Positions 8,004 to 14,946 of a stretch of 20,646 bases of DNA are shown piece by piece. Within the stretch, counting starts at the first letter, position 1. Each line of letters starts with the position of its first letter. Source of the stretch: JBFXEO01 sp050180015. GTDB lineage: Bacteria > Bacteroidota > Bacteroidia > Bacteroidales > Tenuifilaceae. The notes below the pieces were generated by a model. That model was not told the DNA's origin. It made no database searches and saw nothing but the letters and a program-made list of their open reading frames with translations. The position numbers and the translations under genes were made by a program. The stretch covers positions 1 to 20,646 of the forward strand of contig JBFXEO010000024.1 in the NCBI GenBank assembly GCA_050180015.1. Direction: 5' to 3'.

Positions 8004-9077
8004 TTATACTTCAAACTTAATATGATTGGGTTTTTCGGGCAGTCCTAAATCCTCGCCGTTGGGCCCTTTGAATTTTTGTGATGGATCGTACGCTATGCCC
8101 ATTTTCTTTAGCAATGGCTCCACGTCGGTTTGGTGCATTTGCATGCCCATTTCCCATGGATCGAAACCAAGCACCAATCCGGCAACCTCTTCGTAGGTAA
8201 GAACAGGAATTCCTTCTCCGTTTTCGCCATAAGTTTTATGTTCCATTTCGGATAGCGCATACTGCCAACGATCCATGAAATAGTTACAGCCGGGACAGTT
8301 TGTAATTATGAAATCGGGCTTAAAGGGCTCCATCGATTCAAATTTCTTTTTTGATGCAGCGATGGAATACCCCCTGTTTGCCTGCACAAAGTACTGACGG
8401 AACCCGAAACCGCAGCAATGTCTGCGTTCCGGATAGTCTATAACTTCCCCGCCAAACGCTTCAATCAAACCGGCAAGTACCTGTGGGTACTCAGCTCCAC
8501 CAACGCCTTTGCTTGGAAACATTTTGGCGTAATGGCAGCCAATATGGTCAACAACTTTTAGCGGTTCTCCGGTTTCCTTGTTTATTAAGCGATATTTTGC
8601 CTTTGCAGCAATCTCATCCCTAAATTTAAACAGGACATCGCTGGTGTGGGCCAAATTTTTTGGATCTTCAAACTCTCGGCCAGTTGCCTTTTTTAGGTAA
8701 TTCCGGGTGTTCTCTTTTTCCTCGGGGAAATGGTGCCATGTTTCAAGAATCTCGGTATAAATTCCGAACGATGTTACACACGATGGGTTGTAATTCTCGT
8801 AGCCTTTTTCGCGCATCAATGCAAAGTTCCGCGCAACAACAGTTTGAATGGTAGGAAACGGAACAACCTCGGTATGGTAGCCTATCCCGGTACATGTTGT
8901 ATGGTCGGCATTCTCGTAAACATCCTTACCCAGAACATCGCGTAGTATTTTGAGATAAGTGCTATCGCTGCCGGGAAAAAAGGTTTGCCGAATGCAGCTG
9001 CGGACAAAGTAATACTTATCGTCGGCAATTTCCTTTTGATAATCGCTCCAAATACGTTTTTTGCCTTCCTTTTTCAT
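8004..9077 (-). CDS. hdrB: HdrB-like CCG-domain subunit with an eroded N-terminal cluster site
   Basis: HdrB is the catalytic disulfide-reducing subunit of soluble Hdr. This 357-residue protein has a complete C-terminal CCG domain: C181, C221-C222 (HCCGFG) and C261-x2-C264 (CPGC), as needed for a noncubane [4Fe-4S] cluster. In the N-terminal CCG domain only C28, C62 and C100 remain. The expected CCG is CTG (T63) and the expected CPSC is NPSC (N97). An in-frame ATG at 9185 would overlap hdrC1 by 80 nt and encode a low-complexity leader. I chose ATG at 9077, 28 nt after the hdrC1 stop. The stretch after about residue 305 extends past the last CCG motif. Family is clear; the number of clusters bound is inferred. 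Confidence 0.88.
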   Translation of the reverse strand: MKKEGKKRIWSDYQKEIADDKYYFVRSCIRQTFFPGSDSTYLKILRDVLGKDVYENADHTTCTGIGYHTEVVPFPTIQTVVARNFALMREKGYENYNPSCVTSFGIYTEILETWHHFPEEKENTRNYLKKATGREFEDPKNLAHTSDVLFKFRDEIAAKAKYRLINKETGEPLKVVDHIGCHYAKMFPSKGVGGAEYPQVLAGLIEAFGGEVIDYPERRHCCGFGFRQYFVQANRGYSIAASKKKFESMEPFKPDFIITNCPGCNYFMDRWQYALSEMEHKTYGENGEGIPVLTYEEVAGLVLGFDPWEMGMQMHQTDVEPLLKKMGIAYDPSQKFKGPNGEDLGLPEKPNHIKFEV

Positions 9078-9105
9078 TGCAGAGTTACATGTTGTTTGTG
9101 CAGAG

Positions 9106-9825
9106 TTACTTTCTGCTATGTTCCTTGGGGTTGTTTTTCGTATAAACTTCACGGAAGTAGGTCGATTTTTTATCGGTTGGTTCACCGGTATTTAGTCCCA
9201 TTTCATTTGCTTTCCGGGCGGAATCTTCTTCAATTTTATTGAACCAGTCCAGTCCCCCGGTTACCTCGAATATTTTTTCGAGTTCATCTAGGTTTTCCTG
9301 GGGTATTTTCCGCATGGCACCAGGCCCTGATCCGTTGTAATTTGCTCCAACTTTGGCTAGCACCTTTTCCCTGTTATCGCGAACCCATTGCCAAACCGGG
9401 CCGAGTTCCGGAAACATTCCGAGTTCGGTATGATCAAAGTGAACGCAGTAGCCCGTTTCCAGTATGGAGTTTCCCAGCATTCGTTTGAGCGACAGCTGCT
9501 GACGGCCTTTCTCCGATTCAACAAATAGCCCTGTTTCTATGGATAGACCTCGGAGTGCCTGTATTATTAAACCCGGAGCGTTATTTCGCGGACAACGGGT
9601 CTTGCAGCTCATACACTCACCGCAGTACCATATAGTTTCACCTTTTAGTAAATTCTCAATAACCTCATCGTCGTGGGTTTGAACGAGGTTGGCAATGCTT
9701 CGCGGTTCGTAATCGTAAACTTCTGCTGCAGGGCAGATGGCAGTGCATGTTCCGCAGTTTATACACCCGTTAATTCCTTCAACAAACCGTACATCGCTGT
9801 TAAGCTTATCGAATAGTTTTCCCAT
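9106..9825 (-). CDS. hdrC: HdrC-like iron-sulfur subunit with C-terminal extension (hdrC1), first gene of the hdr operon
   Basis: A 239-residue soluble protein with two [4Fe-4S] motifs: C21-C24-C27-C31 (CINCGTC, then CP) and C68-C71-C74-C78 (CGECMSCKTRCP). This is the HdrC signature. In methanogens HdrC relays electrons between HdrA and HdrB, and its placement directly ahead of hdrB fits that role. Residues from about 100 onward form a longer, cluster-free C-terminal region than in compact HdrC proteins of about 180-190 residues; it has no motif I recognise. The gene is preceded by a TAnnTTTG box and an 18-bp palindrome and is divergent from the nucleoid-associated protein gene, so it starts the operon. 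Confidence 0.9.
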   Translation of the reverse strand: MGKLFDKLNSDVRFVEGINGCINCGTCTAICPAAEVYDYEPRSIANLVQTHDDEVIENLLKGETIWYCGECMSCKTRCPRNNAPGLIIQALRGLSIETGLFVESEKGRQQLSLKRMLGNSILETGYCVHFDHTELGMFPELGPVWQWVRDNREKVLAKVGANYNGSGPGAMRKIPQENLDELEKIFEVTGGLDWFNKIEEDSARKANEMGLNTGEPTDKKSTYFREVYTKNNPKEHSRK

Positions 9826-9864
9826 TACTTGAATAGTTTATGCCGTATGCAGTGTAAGCTGCTA

Positions 9865-9882
9865 TTAATGTTATAACATTAA
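9865..9882. promoter_or_regulatory. 18-bp perfect palindrome at the predicted hdr transcription start (candidate operator)
   Basis: TTAATGTTATAACATTAA is a perfect 18-bp palindrome. It begins 4 nt downstream of the minus-strand -7 box and 40 nt upstream of the hdrC1 start codon, so it covers the expected transcription start. A dimeric repressor bound there would block initiation. The sequence alone does not identify the regulator. Confidence 0.55.
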
Positions 9883-9886
9883 CAAG

Positions 9887-9894
9887 CAAATGTA
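9887..9894 (-). promoter_or_regulatory. Candidate -7 promoter box of the hdr operon
   Basis: TACATTTG on the minus strand matches TAnnTTTG exactly. The expected start is near 9880, with a leader of about 55 nt. No convincing -33 TTTG is present at normal spacing, which may mean a weak or activator-dependent promoter. Confidence 0.5.
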
Positions 9895-10131
9895 AAAATT
9901 TATATGGTTTTAGAAATTGTCTGAATTCATTATCGGTTTGTTATTTATCAACTTTAAACACAATAAATTGAACAGTAGGTTTTTAGGCCTATAATTTTAA
10001 GTGATTCTAAGTTGCGGTAATGTGTTTCGTGGTTAGTATTTGGTTCAGCTTGTTCAGCGTTAAAAGTGTTTTGGAGTAAAAACCTGGGGTTCGATCTGCG
10101 AGCAGCGAGCAACGAACAACCGATTTTTTTC

Positions 10132-10139
10132 TATTTTTG
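10132..10139 (+). promoter_or_regulatory. Possible -7 box for the nucleoid-associated protein gene
   Basis: TATTTTTG fits TAnnTTTG, but it would leave a leader of only about 8 nt before the ATG at 10155 and has no -33 TTTG. If real, it rules out the alternative TTG start at 10137, which lies in the box. The tract is T-rich, so a chance match is quite possible. Confidence 0.25.
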
Positions 10140-10154
10140 AGAAAAAATCAATTT

Positions 10155-11195
10155 ATGCTAAACGTTTCCGATGCCATTCTGGGGCGGGCAATTGTCCATT
10201 TTATTGGTTCTGTGGAATCGGACGAGCTGGTTTTGTCCGCTAAGGAGTTGGATATATCCAACGAACTTCTGAATAATCTTTTGCGCGATTACTTTTTAAA
10301 TAACTTTAAAAGTATTGGTTTCTATTCCTTTGCCCACGATAGTTCGCTCGAGTTAAACGAGATGTACTCTTACTGCTCTTCTTTTTTCGATGGAGCAAAA
10401 GATTTTGTTTCTGTGTCCAAATTAATAGCGGGATACCTAAAACATGTTTCTACTCACCCAAACATCAAGGAGGGGGAGCTGTACGTTGTAGAGTTGCACG
10501 ATTGCATGGTTGATGGAGAAATTGCCGATGCTATAGGCATCTTTAAGTCGGAAACGAAGGATCGGTTTTTGAAAATAAATCGTACCGGCGGAGAATTGAG
10601 TGTTACCTGTGAATTTGGAGCTAATCCAAAGCGGTTGGATAAGGGATGTATTGTTTTTAGCACCGAGAGGGATTTGGGCTATAAAATCGGCATAATTGAT
10701 AATACCAATCGTGACGAGGCTAAGTACTGGATCAACGATTTTCTCCGTGTGAAAATGCGCAACGACGATTTCTATCAAACCAGGACTGCCCTGAATCTTT
10801 GTAAAGGCTTTGTTCATGATGTTATAAACCCGCAGAATAGCTTTGCCAAGCTGGAACAGGCCGAAATGCTGGCTAAAGCTCGCGATTTTTTTAAAACAAA
10901 CGAGACATTTGCCCAGGATGACTTTGAGAACGATGTAATTGCAGAACCCGATGCAATTGAGGCTTTCCGTGAATACAAGAAGAGCTATGAGTCCGAGATG
11001 GGGTACAATATCCCCGATGAGTTTAAAATATCGGTTGATGCAACCAGGCAGGCCGGCAAGTTTTTTAAAAGTGTCATAAAGCTCGATAAGTATTTTCATA
11101 TTTACATCCACGGCGACAGGGAAAGGGTGGAAAAGGGGTTTGATAGGGAAAGAAACCTGAACTTCTATAAACTTTACTTTGAAAAGGAGAGTTAG
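10155..11195 (+). CDS. 37-kDa nucleoid-associated protein family (NA37/YejK-like)
   Basis: A 346-residue soluble protein that I assign to the nucleoid-associated 37-kDa family (E. coli YejK/NdpA relatives). The N-terminus (NVSDAILGRAIVHFIG), the mid-region ELYVVELHDCMVDG and the C-terminal layout ending in YKLYFEKES are consistent with the version common in Bacteroidota. There is no signal peptide or membrane segment. The family associates with nucleoid DNA; its precise role is poorly defined. ATG at 10155 is preferred over the in-frame TTG at 10137 because family members begin close to this segment. An unknown 167-aa gene follows after 27 nt and may be co-transcribed. Confidence 0.75.
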   Translation: MLNVSDAILGRAIVHFIGSVESDELVLSAKELDISNELLNNLLRDYFLNNFKSIGFYSFAHDSSLELNEMYSYCSSFFDGAKDFVSVSKLIAGYLKHVSTHPNIKEGELYVVELHDCMVDGEIADAIGIFKSETKDRFLKINRTGGELSVTCEFGANPKRLDKGCIVFSTERDLGYKIGIIDNTNRDEAKYWINDFLRVKMRNDDFYQTRTALNLCKGFVHDVINPQNSFAKLEQAEMLAKARDFFKTNETFAQDDFENDVIAEPDAIEAFREYKKSYESEMGYNIPDEFKISVDATRQAGKFFKSVIKLDKYFHIYIHGDRERVEKGFDRERNLNFYKLYFEKES

Positions 11196-11222
11196 TAAGA
11201 ATCAACGTAGAATTTAGCCGCG

Positions 11223-11726
11223 ATGGACGAGTCCGAATTTATTAAGCAGGTTTCATCGGTTGAATCAGCGTCAGCCAAAGTTGCAGGCGATTTTATGCTT
11301 GAAGTTGGAAACTCGCGTAACAATTATACCGTTTTATTTGATGTAAGAAATGTCGCCAGCACTCAATTCGTTATTTCGCCGTATAATCAAAGCTGCTTGC
11401 AGGTCAACTTCAATCAGGGTGGGATTATTATTACTCCCGACGATTTTGTGTTCGATGTGCCACAGGATGAGTTTATCAATGTTTCCAACTTACCCGGCTT
11501 AGTTTCAATTCGAGAAATGATTCATGGATTGCAGCAGTATTTCATCAACCCAAATCCCAATGGCAATATCGACTTGAATAGCGGATTATACTTTTCCCAT
11601 TACTACATAGTAAAAAGTGCCTTTCGCAAAGGTTTCCCGGTTGATATGTATGTGCAAAGGTTAAAGGAGATAGGCGAGGAGAACGATTTTTGGGGACTTG
11701 GCCCTTTAGAATTATTCAACCCCTAA
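11223..11726 (+). CDS. Hypothetical protein, 167 aa
   Basis: I do not recognise this protein. It is soluble and acidic, with no signal peptide, membrane segment or repeated cysteine motif. It has an alternating hydrophobic pattern suggesting a beta-rich core (YTVLFDVRN, TQFVISPYN, GGIIITPDDF). A helical C-terminal half follows, ending FWGLGPLELFNP. It starts 27 nt after the nucleoid-associated protein gene on the same strand, so the two probably share a transcript. Codon use looks like the neighbours and the reading frame is intact, which supports a real gene. Confidence 0.7.
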   Translation: MDESEFIKQVSSVESASAKVAGDFMLEVGNSRNNYTVLFDVRNVASTQFVISPYNQSCLQVNFNQGGIIITPDDFVFDVPQDEFINVSNLPGLVSIREMIHGLQQYFINPNPNGNIDLNSGLYFSHYYIVKSAFRKGFPVDMYVQRLKEIGEENDFWGLGPLELFNP

Positions 11727-11787
11727 CATGACAGGTGTAATTTAATTTTAGGTGCTATTTTTATTGGAGCAGTTTGAACTGAAAAAT

Positions 11788-13089
11788 ATGAAAACAGATG
11801 AGGGCTTAAAAAGGGAGATAGGCACGCTGGGGCTTACTGCAAACATTATAATCCTGGTTGTAGGTTCGGGAATTTTTGTTTTACCGGCTATGGTAAGTGA
11901 GGGCTTGGGCTCGGCAGGAATACTTGCATACTTATTCTGTGGATTTCTCATTACCCTAATCATGCTTTGCTTTGCCGAGGCAGGAAGTAAAATAACGGTA
12001 ACCGGGGGAGCCTATGCCTACATCGAAGCCGCATTTGGACAATATTTTGGTTTTTTGACCACAAACCTGTTGATATTTGGAACATCTCTTATGGCAACGG
12101 CTGCAGTTGCCAACGCGCTGGTTAATACCTTGGCGTATTTAATGCCGATATTCCATGAAACATATTTTAGGATTGGTTTTCTGGTTGTGATATTTACCGG
12201 TTTGGCCACTGTCAATGTTATTGGAGTTAAAAAAGGTATCACGTTAATAAAGTTTACCACAATAGCGAAACTTTTACCCTTGTTGCTTTTGGTTTTGTGG
12301 GGATCGACCAAGGTATCGCCCTCGAATTTGGCATGGCAGAATGTTCCAGCTGTAGGCGATATTGCTAAAATTTCATTGCTTCTCTTTTTTGCTTTTCAGG
12401 GTGCCGAAAGTAGTTTAAGCGTTGGTGGCGAGGTGAAAAATCCACGAAAAACTGTGCCTAAAGGTATCTTAATAGGCTTCCTTGTAATTCTAATTCTCTA
12501 TATATCCATCCAGCTGGTAGCGCAGGGAGTGCTTGGCGATTCTTTTTCAAGCTTTAAGGATGCTCCGTTGGCCGAGGTGGCCAAACGCGTCATGGGGCCA
12601 TTTGGCGTAACGTTAATGATACTGGGTGCCGCAATATCGATGTTTGGATATTTAAGTGGCGATACGTTGAATATGCCCCGCGTTCTATTTCGGTCGGCTA
12701 AGGACATGATAATTCCCATTAAACCATTATCGAAGGTTCACCCTAAGTTTGCAACCCCATACATAGCAGTTATTACCTACACTGGCCTGGGTTGTTTTTT
12801 TGCCATTACAGGCGAATTTAGGCAGCTGGCAATTCTTTCATCTTCGTCTGTTTTGTTGGTTTACCTAGGTGTAGCGTTATCTGTTTTAAAGTTGAGGTCG
12901 CACGAAAAAACAGATCAAAAAACATTCAGGATACCGGGAGGGTTTATTGTTCCAATTCTTTCGGTTATTACAATACTCTGGTTCTTATCAAGTTTGACAA
13001 ATCAGGAAAAAATAGGAATATTGGTTGCCTTGGCAATTCTAAGTCTGATATACTTTTTACTAAAGTTGGTAAAAAAATTATCCCCTTAG
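11788..13089 (+). CDS. APC-family amino acid permease
   Basis: A 433-residue inner-membrane transporter of the amino acid-polyamine-organocation (APC) superfamily, expected to carry amino acids or amines in symport or exchange. The first segment carries the family signature VVGSGIFVLPA in the unwound TM1 helix, followed by GGAYAYIEAAFG in the TM2-TM3 region. About 12 hydrophobic segments run to the end. FQGAESSLSVGGEVKNPRKTVP in mid-protein is the usual APC TM6-loop motif. The frame extends up to a GTG at 11752, but ATG at 11788 (MKTDEGLKREIG) gives the normal short cytoplasmic N-terminus. The substrate cannot be deduced. Confidence 0.88.
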   Translation: MKTDEGLKREIGTLGLTANIIILVVGSGIFVLPAMVSEGLGSAGILAYLFCGFLITLIMLCFAEAGSKITVTGGAYAYIEAAFGQYFGFLTTNLLIFGTSLMATAAVANALVNTLAYLMPIFHETYFRIGFLVVIFTGLATVNVIGVKKGITLIKFTTIAKLLPLLLLVLWGSTKVSPSNLAWQNVPAVGDIAKISLLLFFAFQGAESSLSVGGEVKNPRKTVPKGILIGFLVILILYISIQLVAQGVLGDSFSSFKDAPLAEVAKRVMGPFGVTLMILGAAISMFGYLSGDTLNMPRVLFRSAKDMIIPIKPLSKVHPKFATPYIAVITYTGLGCFFAITGEFRQLAILSSSSVLLVYLGVALSVLKLRSHEKTDQKTFRIPGGFIVPILSVITILWFLSSLTNQEKIGILVALAILSLIYFLLKLVKKLSP

Positions 13090-13183
13090 ATTATCTTGAA
13101 CCTTATCATTTTTATTTTTCGTGTTTTAACGGATTAACAATAATTTTAACCGATCTATTGAGAATTATTGAAGGCAAAATAAA

Positions 13184-13867
13184 ATGGGTATAGCTATAAA
13201 TCCGCAAATGGAGAAAACCTGGAAAGAGGCGCTGGCAGAAGAATTCCGAAAGGAGTATTTTGTAAAGTTGAAAGAATTTTTGGTTGATGAAAGACAAAAG
13301 TATTCTGTTTACCCGCCGGGTTCAATGATTTTTTCCGCATTTAACCTTACTCCATTTAATAGGGTTAAAGTTGTACTGCTTGGTCAGGATCCCTATCATG
13401 GAGCGGGACAGGCACATGGATTGTGTTTTTCGGTTCCATTTGGAATTCAGCCCCCCCCTTCGTTGATGAATATTTTTAAAGAGTTGCACGATGATTTGGA
13501 AATTCCCATATCCAGGCATGGAAACCTGGAAAAATGGGCCAGGCAGGGCGTTCTGCTGCTGAATGCTACCCTAACGGTTAGGGCAAACCAAGCTGGCTCG
13601 CATCAACAAAAAGGGTGGGAAACCTTTACTGATAGGGCTATTTCAGAGCTATCGCGACAATGCAGCGGTTTGGTATTTATTCTTTGGGGCGTTTACGCAC
13701 AGGCAAAAGTTCAACTTATCGATAGGCAGAAACATTATATTCTAAAGGCACCACACCCCTCGCCATTTTCGGCGGCTAGGGGCTTTTTGGGGTGCAAACA
13801 TTTTTCTAAAACGAATGAAATTTTAAAATCGCTGGGGAAAGAGCCCATAGATTGGAGCGTTGATTAA
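13184..13867 (+). CDS. ung: Uracil-DNA glycosylase, family 1
   Basis: Removes uracil from DNA to begin base excision repair. The 227 residues match the usual family-1 length. The water-activating motif is GQDPYHG (67-73, catalytic D69). PPPSLMNIFKEL (90-101) and LLLNATLTV (124-132) are the substrate-binding segments. The DNA-intercalating loop HPSPFSA (191-197, H191) is intact. ATG at 13184 is used; an in-frame ATG at 13208 is possible, because homology is expected to begin about there. The gene ends 4 nt from the convergent 241-aa gene, leaving no room for a terminator between them. Confidence 0.97.
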   Translation: MGIAINPQMEKTWKEALAEEFRKEYFVKLKEFLVDERQKYSVYPPGSMIFSAFNLTPFNRVKVVLLGQDPYHGAGQAHGLCFSVPFGIQPPPSLMNIFKELHDDLEIPISRHGNLEKWARQGVLLLNATLTVRANQAGSHQQKGWETFTDRAISELSRQCSGLVFILWGVYAQAKVQLIDRQKHYILKAPHPSPFSAARGFLGCKHFSKTNEILKSLGKEPIDWSVD

Positions 13868-13871
13868 ACTC

Positions 13872-14597
13872 CTAGTAGGTTCCTAAACCCCTGCGTTCGA
13901 TTTCGTTGATGTAGAATTTTCGTATTTCTTTAGCACGCTCTAAATCCATTTTCTGGTCGTATATTCTGACAATATCCTGTGGCCCATTAATGGTCCACAG
14001 GTAACCAAGTGCGGCATCGAAGAAGTTATTGCTCAGGTTATTTTTTACCGATTTGGTAGTATCCTTAAAATCTTCCCAGGTGAGCGGGGCGGGAATATCA
14101 AAGTAGCATTTGTTTTCGCCCGCTAAATCAATGTAAATACCCTCATCAAACCTATCAAGCAGAAATGTTTTATCAATGGTTATCAGTGCTACGCTGTTAA
14201 TTGGTTTGCTCCGGCGGAAATCAATTCCATGAGCCGTTAATTTCTCCTGAATGATAGGTATTTCCTCAAAGCATTTAAGGTTTTTTATTCTGATGCAGTA
14301 GTATCTATGCCCGTCAATATCTAAGTACCCGTAAGTGCCGTTACATTTATGGTTTCCGGCCTTGCTAATTTTACGGAGCGTACGGGCTAGCACCATTTGA
14401 TTGTACTCTCGTACAAGGATTAGGAATATTGACCGGGGCAAAACATCGTTGGGTATATTTTTACCGTAGTAACCGGGGTATGGCTCGTAGTTCTCGAGAA
14501 CCATGGAGTTGGAGTATATTTTTTCTGATAGCGACTTAACTTTTTCCTCCTTAATCATTACACCCCTGGTTTCCAGTATTTTTGCCAATGTATCCAT
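13872..14597 (-). CDS. Hypothetical protein, 241 aa
   Basis: I do not recognise a family. The protein is soluble and charged, with no signal peptide or membrane span. Features visible are an aromatic-rich segment (YEPYPGYYGKNIP) near residues 37-49, a helical stretch with VREYNQMVLARTLRKI, a beta-rich centre (YGYLDIDGHRYYCIRIKN, SVALITIDKTFLLDRFDEGIYIDL broken over several strands) and a charged helical C-terminus (LERAKEIRKFYINEIERR). The intact frame and a good upstream promoter candidate support a real gene. It converges on ung with a 4-nt gap. No neighbour hints at its function. Confidence 0.72.
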   Translation of the reverse strand: MDTLAKILETRGVMIKEEKVKSLSEKIYSNSMVLENYEPYPGYYGKNIPNDVLPRSIFLILVREYNQMVLARTLRKISKAGNHKCNGTYGYLDIDGHRYYCIRIKNLKCFEEIPIIQEKLTAHGIDFRRSKPINSVALITIDKTFLLDRFDEGIYIDLAGENKCYFDIPAPLTWEDFKDTTKSVKNNLSNNFFDAALGYLWTINGPQDIVRIYDQKMDLERAKEIRKFYINEIERRGLGTY

Positions 14598-14611
14598 AAC
14601 TTTTTTTGATC

Positions 14612-14640
14612 AAGTTAAGATATTTTTGATATTTTGTCAA
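14612..14640 (-). promoter_or_regulatory. Candidate promoter of the 241-aa hypothetical gene
   Basis: On the minus strand TTGACA (14640 to 14635), 17 nt and TAACTT (14617 to 14612) resemble a sigma70-type -35/-10 pair; TAACTTG is also one base short of TAnnTTTG. The leader would be only about 7 nt, so the ATG at 14597 would be nearly leaderless. Confidence 0.35.
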
Positions 14641-14660
14641 GCCATGCAAACCTTAACAAA

Positions 14661-14693
14661 ACGAAGAATGGGGCACCCCCCATTTCAATTCGT
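14661..14693 (-). terminator. Interrupted hairpin, possible terminator
   Basis: AATGGGG (14667-14673) and CCCCATT (14678-14684) form a 7-bp stem with loop CACC. ACGAA and TTCGT extend it across an asymmetric bulge. On the minus strand it is followed by TTTGTT. It could end the TtcA-like transcript, but it is more than 250 nt beyond that stop codon and the T tract is weak. Confidence 0.35.
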
Positions 14694-14946
14694 TCGCTTT
14701 TTAATCCAGCAGCACTATTGATGTATGCGTGTAGAGTTAGTAGAATTATTGGTTCATTTCATTGCATCAGCCGTGAAGTAGGATATAACAGAAATAAGGT
14801 TTTGCGATTGGGTTGTTGATGTAAACGGGGCACTTCCCAAACTTTGGACAACTCATCAAATTTTTTATTTCTACTGAAGTTTGATTCAACACCATTGCAA
14901 CATCAATATAGCTCCAGATTGTGCAATACAAATTTGTTGCTGGATG

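Larger units (their letters stand above)
9826..10154. other. Divergent intergenic region between the hdr operon and the nucleoid-associated protein gene
   Basis: This 329-bp AT-rich stretch has no gene I can support. Apart from the hdr -7 box and palindrome it holds a 7-bp direct repeat GTTCAGC (10043-10049 and 10052-10058) and three near-copies of a 7-mer, GCGAGCA GCGAGCA ACGAACA (10098-10118). The TATTTTTG box at 10132-10139 follows those 7-mers. Confidence 0.6.
14598..14946. other. 349-bp intergenic region without a gene
   Basis: It lies between the TtcA-like gene and the 241-aa gene, both on the minus strand. It holds the candidate promoter at 14612-14640 and the hairpin at 14661-14693. 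From 14700 to 14946 I see no coding pattern, tRNA fold or strong repeat. Confidence 0.6.

Noticed and set aside
9078..9185. Longer hdrB start giving 36 extra residues
   Set aside because: It would overlap hdrC1 by 80 nt and encode a polar leader not expected in HdrB; it is a by-product of reading hdrC1 in another frame.
10437..11111. 224-aa open frame on the minus strand
   Set aside because: It is entirely antisense to the nucleoid-associated protein gene, and its hydrophobic, Cys/His-scattered product looks like a shadow frame.
14698..14946. tRNA or riboswitch in the spacer downstream of the TtcA-like gene
   Set aside because: No cloverleaf, TTCRA loop with matching stems or known riboswitch core could be found by eye.
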